Of a stretch of DNA of 64,000 nt, positions 57,901 to 64,000 are shown one piece after another. Origin of the DNA: Paramacrobiotus metropolitanus (taxonomy: Eukaryota > Tardigrada > Eutardigrada > Parachela > Macrobiotidae); NCBI RefSeq assembly GCF_019649055.1, contig NW_026570274.1, positions 434,001-498,000 on the forward strand, read 5' to 3'. The notes under the pieces are model-generated. The model was not told the DNA's origin. It saw only the letters and a list, made by a program, of their open reading frames with translations, and made no database searches. A program made the position numbers and the translations under genes. Numbering within the stretch: the first letter of the stretch is position 1; every line of letters begins with the position of its first letter.

Positions 57901-60388
57901 TTATTTTACGATTTTTGTCTCAGAAATGCGTTTATTTTAAACCGCTTTTTGGCAATTTCATGGCGCTCGTTGCATGCGAGTTGAGCTGGAAACGGAAAGC
58001 TTAATTTATTAAGCAGAGATAATAATTAGAATTATCAGGTAAAATGTCAACGTTGAATGCACATCACACGTCCACTTAATCAGGCCAACGGAGACAATCA
58101 AATGCGCAGACAAACACACGGTTTCACAAGCCGCTGCCAGGGAGAACAGACCGGAGATCCGGTGCGTATATGGCAAAACGGCGCAGCAGCAAGCAGCCAA
58201 CGTGCCAAATCACTAACTAACGCCCGGCAGACAAATTAAATTTCAAAACTCACCTGCACGTGAAATTGAGAACACTTTTTTCACTCTTTAACACGGTTAA
58301 AAATCGGTAACGCCTCACGCATGGCTATTGTTACATTGTCATCAGTCTGCTACTACCGGCGCCTGGAAACCCCAATTCTTCCTTACGCAACAGAAAACAA
58401 CGGCATAAAAATCCGGCATATTATTTCTTATCGAATTACAGCATAATTTCTGATGAATTTATACAATTCAAATTTTTCCGTCGCAAAAATAATAAAGATA
58501 ATATGTTTAACTTATCAAAATATCTGTCGAATATCCCACTTGTAAATGCAAACAAATGCATCCGCAATTTTTAGCTCCGTTTTTGTATTTCTTTCCGGAA
58601 TTATTTTTTAGAATTTTTCTCCTTTCCCAGCCGAAAATTGTTATTAATTGTTTCGGTTACCAACCGAAGCGGTATTATTCGTAGACAAATTCCCAAGTAA
58701 AATCTCGTTATTTCTTCTGTTCCGCTGACGATACCTTTCCCTTAAATATTTACATGCGGAAATCCCTCTCTGATGTGCTCATCCGTTTCTTCCCTTTTAT
58801 AACCCACCATTCTCTCATAAATTCACCGAACAACCCGCATCCCTCGAGACCCATCATTCTCTGGCAACCCGGAACACGCCAACCCAGCATCCCAGCCCAC
58901 CATCCGTCTCACGTGACCCGGCCGATCCCCCGCACGCGGATGTAGCTTTTTCCCGGATGTAGCTTTTTCCCCCGCGCTGCACAATGCCCACACACCGATC
59001 CCATGTTTTTAAGCTGTCACACATCCTGCTCTGAAACTGGCTGGAGCAGCATATTAAACCGGGAGCAATCGATCCCGGATCGATGATCATTAGCAACACA
59101 TTCCCTTCCGCATAGATGCTGCCTCTCTATACACGCCGCACTGCACTCTCGACCTTTTATCCGAGCGACGCTTTTCAATGGGATCCCGTTCCCTTCACCC
59201 ACTACCCTATTCTTTAACGCTGAAGGCCTGAAGCCGCTCTTCGCGGTACGAACGGGAGAGTAATTTTCCCTTTCAGATGCTCGGGTTTGGAAAACATTTT
59301 TCTAATTGAATGCGCTCTAGCGATGAAACCCTCCGTGCCGGCAGATAATAGGTACGCGTTAAATTTAAACTGAAGAGTCATCTTCGACGGAAGGATGGTA
59401 GAAGCCGTTTCAGGAAAACATTTTCCAAATGAAATCATTTGCTTTAAAATACGACGCTTTCAGGGATTCCAATAACTCGTACAAGTTATTATCACGAAAA
59501 TCCGAAAAAATATTAAAGAAATATTAAATACCTACTCCACAGCTTCAAAAAATCATTCCGAACTCAAATTACATAGAGTGCAAGATGTATTATATTACAG
59601 AGTATTAAAAACAGTTTCCTAACTTTCAATAAAACTGCGTGCAAAAAAATTAAAAAAATACGGAAAATATTCGCAAAAAAAGAAAAAGTCGACTTTTTAC
59701 GCACCTTTCATTCCCGGCTGCGGAACATGGATAAACGGTTCGGCGTTCAGCATACTGGAGCAGCTGCCATTCAAATCCAACCTCGATCCTCCCATCCGCT
59801 CCTCCTGATTGGGACTGGACGACAGCGAGCGGTGCAGCGGATCCCCGCCGTTCATCCGTCCCGGCGGCATCAGACTCATCGTCCGCCGCACAATGGCGGC
59901 CGTATCCGACACCGCCGCCTGCAGGGGCGCGTGGAACGGCAGCTTGGCGTTCTCCTTCCCGGGCGGCTGCTCCGCCGGACCCTCCCCGATCCCCGACGAG
60001 CCGGCGGAGTTCTGCGGCGACAAGGACGCATGCGACAAGGACGAATTCATCGGGGACAGCGAGCGCGGTGAGATGGTCCCCAGGGAGGCGCTGGGCGACA
60101 GCGGCACCACGGCCTCCCCGGTCGACGAGGCGATGACCATGGGAAAGGTCACGGCGCCCACCGCCGAGGCCGCCCAGATGGCGAACGTCTCGCGGTCCTT
60201 ATCACAGAATGCCGGATGGATGCTGGCCATGGTGACCAGCTGGTGCAGGAGTTTGGAACTGCCGCCCGGATGGTGGTAGGCCTGCTGCACGGCGGTGGAC
60301 AGGGCGTGACGGAGGGACGGCGGGTGGTCGGGTTTCAGGAAGCATAGAAGGGTTATTAGCTTGTCCAGGGGCTGTTTGGATAGGCTGT
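54928..60388 (-). CDS. Smg: Smaug (SAMD4) RNA-binding translational repressor, 5'-partial
   Basis: Smaug binds stem-loops in target mRNAs through a SAM domain and recruits deadenylase and repressors in the cytoplasm (established for the family). Exons found: 59705-60388, 56891-57000, 56539-56797, 55901-56102, 55399-55652, 54928-55017; all phases match. The first starts inside the N-terminal SSR1 region (LHQLVTMASIHPAFCDKDRE aligns with the family's LLSYALIHP..EDR). It continues as a Ser/Pro-rich linker with NSSLSHASLSP and ends PGMK. The SAM domain follows across a 2.7 kb intron: DVPGWLKTLRLHKYCSLL, KTYEELIGITEAQLEAW, then NVTKGARGKIALSIQKL. LGTPIK and further C-terminal exons follow (MYAVKGPATPASPIDP; LETLTLSVTEHAL). 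One substitution stands out: LEAW-NVTKG for the usual LEAQ-NVTKG. The N-terminal ~70 residues must lie right of the window or in an unrecognised exon. The 3' end is unresolved: the frame may read on to a stop about 22 codons past 54928, or splice once more. Confidence 0.9.
57001..59704 (-). other. Smaug intron
   Basis: 2.7 kb intron splitting Smaug just before the SAM domain (donor gtgcgt, acceptor ttttttag). AT-rich on the left, more C-rich around 58750-59400. No nested gene, repeat or RNA recognised. Confidence 0.6.
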
Positions 60389-63300
60389 CTGTAAAATGCA
60401 GGCATGCGGTTGAGAGTGAGAGATGTGTGTGAGATTGTTTATACGCGCAGAGGGATGCGACTGGAATGCACAAATAAACAAAAATCGCGCCGTCTGCGCC
60501 GGAACACATGCCAGGCCGAATTCTGCGGTGCTGTTTGGCATGTGGATTATACGGTACGCGTACTACTTTAAATCGACTCCTTCAGTCAACACGGTTAACT
60601 TGTAAGCAATTTCTTCCTATCAGTTTTCAGATGCACGATCATTTCTGCCAACGATTAGCTCAGCAGTCAAAAGCAAACAACAAAAAAGCGATTTTATGAA
60701 ATTCTTCATGTTAGGTAATATTTCCAGCCCGGTTTTTAGAATTACTCTAGTAAGAAAAAAAACAGTTATCAGAAATACAAGTTTTAAAATTCCAATAAAT
60801 AAACAGAGCACTCCAAAAAAAAATTGTATAAAATTAATCGAAGAAATTTTCATATTCAAATTTCAAATATGCGAGACAACATGCGAATCAAGAGTAAACA
60901 TTTAAAAACTAAAAATAGATTATGTGCCTTAAAGCAATTAAAATCCCGGAAGATTTTCTAAGCCGGCACCGCTACGTATCGTGCGCTATTTTCGTAGTTA
61001 CCAACATCCCGATCAAGCGGCCATGTGTAAATGAAAGATCAAGAGATTAATCCATTAAAGTATTTTCATTTACCGCCGGCGGGCAGAAGACGATCAAATA
61101 AATATGCAGATCAAAGATCACATTCTCAAGTGATGAGCAAGACACACACCAGCATCCATTGCCAGATGCTACATCGCTATTTGCACACATTTCAACACAA
61201 CTGAATCAACACACCGGACAATAACCAACAACATCCCTTTCCTTTTAATTCCAAAACAAACCAATCGCTTCAGAACACACTTTCTGCGATAAAAAAATAA
61301 CGGCAACACATACAGTGGGTGTTTCCATCTGAATCGATCTGATACTAATAGATGTGAAAAACGCCTAGCATTTAAATATGTTTCAATAATTAGCTCTGTT
61401 AATTCAACGATCGCACGTCGCATGCATTGGGCGCCGCCAGCCATCTGACCAGCAAATCGGCGTCATCAAGCACAATACGGAATTGAGTTCAAGTTTGCAG
61501 ACAATCGGACTGTTTCATGCAATTTAAAATTTTTCAACCAGCCCCGGTGTTAACGTACGAAGTTCCTGCTGCACTATGACATACTTTGCCTTAATTTATT
61601 TCGTCCCGCTTATTTAAACACGCTTAAAAGCTCGTTATTAATAAAAGTTTTAAACAGAGCACAGAAATCAGAGGTTTTAGACAATTTCTAAAGTAATTAT
61701 CCGAAATGACAGACATTTTGCCGCCGGTTTTTATAGCGTTGCAGTTTGGTCAGATGTTTTAACAAAATTTAATGATACAGGTACTTTTGCAATTTTATAA
61801 ATTTCATCCTTATACCTATTCCTAATTTATATTTTCACTGTCCTGTTTTGCAACACAGATGACCCAAAATTAACAGTTACTGGTAAACAGGTAAATTAAT
61901 TTTTCCAAATTTTATACGTATAAAGTACTGTATTAAAAATAGGGCAAATATTCTGAATATTTTGAATTTAAAACAGCCCATTTTTAAAAAAAATAGTTTT
62001 TCTTGCTAGTATCATTTAAAAATTTTAAAATAAAATTTTTTATTTTTTTCCTTCCATTTTAAATTTCCAATCAATTGAGGTAAAGACGCTAATGACCCAC
62101 AAAATGGTACAATTAACTAAGTGGCCATGCTAAGCGGCGCGGTAATTGCATTCTCGGTCTACGAACTAACTAGCGTAACGGCTCGCTCAAGCAACACACA
62201 CACAGGGAGACCGTAAAGAGAGCCCCACACACAAAGCGCAATTTGGCAACAATCAACAAGCGACTTGTCCGCGACGTGCCTCATTGCCAATTTCACAGGG
62301 CGGTCGCGTCAGGTAAAAGGGAAAGAAGAATCGGCGCGCGGCGGCGGAGACAGATAACGCACTCTCTTTGCATTCCCTTCACACTTTCGTTGGCTTACAT
62401 ATTGGCACCGGCCATTCATCCGCAAGTGAATTTAAAAGCGGAATGCGGCGGCGCTACAGTTACCCAGTTACGCAACGCATCTCTTCATTGCCAGGGTCGG
62501 CACAGCGGCCAATTTTTATTACGCATTAAAAACTGCGCAGGTCAGCCAGGAGAGAGAGAGAGACGGTTGCGTGATTTTTTTATGCTATTTTAACGAGGCA
62601 TTCACTGACTGATAAAATGAAACTGAGCTTTAAAAATTAATCGTCTAGCAAAAACACTTTTATACACGACGCAAATTGGAGCACTTTGTAAAAAATGAAA
62701 TAAATAATTGGATCCTGCGGCCTTAAAATCGGATATTAAATTTTTCCGACGAAGGTCGATTTAAATCACAAGTTCACAACATCATAGTAATTAATTAGAT
62801 TAAACCTTCTGAATTCAAAGTCTAATTAATGCCGAAGCAAAATACTGTTATTTACAGCTACTTATCGCCTGACAATAAAAATATCGTTTTTTCCATTAAA
62901 AATATGAACAAAGTACTACAAAAATTTCAAAAAACAGACTCGCATTAAATCTAGCTACTCTACTTTAAAATTAAATCTAGCTACTTTAAAATAAAAATAT
63001 TTGGAGAAAATCTTTAATATTACTAATAAAAAAATTCGCTAAAAATATTTTGCACGGAACGAATTTTGGTTGTCTTTACTGTAGTCTGCTCAACAAAATT
63101 TCCATGAAGCATCTGAATATTTACTCAAGGTGGAAGCGCCCGTAAAACACGTTACAAGTTACATATGATAAATCGGCGAAATTGTTTGAGCCGATAACGA
63201 ATGGCGTTCATGCCGTTGGGGCCGGATATTTCCCGGAACGCATCACTCACGTTTGATTATCAAATATCTTTGCGTTCAAAAGGCAACATGCGTGCAACTG

Positions 63301-64000
63301 TGGTACCGTGTGAGGACAACCGGTTTGCTGAAAGTGTGTTAAGTGCGTAGCCGATGAGTTGCACTTTACAAATTCTCAAACCCGAAACTGAATTTTAAAC
63401 AAAAGCAAACAAGCTGCGAAAGGTTTTGCAGCCGTAAACAATTCCCGTATAGAAATGTGCGTGACGCAAATGTGACTCATGATTGTGCGATTGACGCTCG
63501 AAAGAAAAATCTAATCCGGTTTAAAATCTAAGTTTATTAAATCTACAGATTTTCAAGCGGACGTCAAAAAGAAATAAAAGTACAAGTACAAAACATTTAA
63601 AGGAAAATCTCAAGTACGCAATATTTAACTATCCCTGTTTGAAATGGTACGCTTAATATTATAACGTAGACTAGCGTATTTTAAATCGGAACAATTCTGT
63701 CTAAAATACTTACTATGCTCATCAAATAATTATTATAATATGTCAGAATACTAATAAAACGCGCTGCTCGTCTTCGAACAGTATTTCTTCGAAATATTAT
63801 TTAAAAGAAATCCAAACAGTACGAGTATTTAAATGATATTTTAAAGAAATGTGATTATTAATTTTTATATTACTAAGCTGAAGTTTAACAGATTTTTCCT
63901 TTTAGACTTCAAAAGCATTTAAGCAATATTTAAAAGTAAGTAATACGATTATTAAGTTCTTATGTTCTTATATCACTAGGTTTTTTTGCTTTTTCCTTTC
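60389..64000 (-). other. Smaug upstream intron and possible promoter
   Basis: No exon encoding the missing Smaug N-terminus was found on the minus strand, so most of this is probably intron or 5' region. 62150-62580 is less AT-rich and has an ACACACAC run and a GAGAGAGAGAG tract, which could mark a promoter or a 5' noncoding exon. The rest shows nothing. Confidence 0.4.

Noticed and set aside
59727-60279. Plus-strand frames opposite the large Smaug exon
   Set aside because: Shadows of the minus-strand SSR1/linker exon, which matches Smaug.

Overview
The window is nuclear DNA from an animal. Genes are split by AT-rich, mostly short GT-AG introns. The proteins are metazoan: gustatory-receptor-like (GRL) chemoreceptors, class A GPCRs, a secreted leucine-rich-repeat (LRR) protein, a SMYD protein and the RNA-binding regulator Smaug. 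A pair of secreted intradiol dioxygenases beside arthropod-type GRLs points to an ecdysozoan, most likely a tardigrade. That is inference from gene content, and a chelicerate such as a mite is the main alternative. All exon models were built by hand from reading frame, splice sites and paralogue comparison.

Layout. 0-6.7 kb: three tandem GRL genes on +, sharing three phase-0 introns near the C-terminus; the first runs off the left edge and has a one-base frameshift. 7.5-18.2 kb: a duplicated pair on the minus strand, each with an LRR gene upstream of a single-exon GPCR. The left pair is dead: the GPCR is a relic, and the LRR copy is hit by a 3.3 kb R2-type LINE with a 10-bp target duplication. 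The right pair (GPCR 14.6-15.6 kb, LRR 17.0-18.2 kb) looks intact. 19.5-32 kb: a second GPCR family of four three-exon genes. Only the copy at 21.7-23.3 kb is free of lesions; the others carry frameshifts or stops. A further fragment lies at 25.7 kb. 32.7-33.5 kb: a 5'-truncated relative of the LINE. 33.7-40.8 kb: a repeat array of seven units, each bounded by the same 11-bp inverted terminus. 43.2-44.2 kb: an intact paralogue of the 14.6 kb GPCR. 45.6-49.2 kb: a nine-exon SMYD gene. 49.9-53.9 kb: two divergent intradiol dioxygenase genes. 54.9 kb to beyond 60.4 kb: Smaug on the minus strand, with its first exon(s) outside the window.

How the genes relate: the left 44 kb is an accessory region of sensory or signalling receptors evolving by tandem and inverted duplication, pseudogenisation and transposon insertion. 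The right 20 kb holds single-copy regulatory genes (SMYD, Smaug) around a probably horizontally acquired dioxygenase pair. The least expected structures are the self-nested inverted-terminus array at 34-41 kb, the conserved LRR + GPCR pairing, and the dioxygenase pair.
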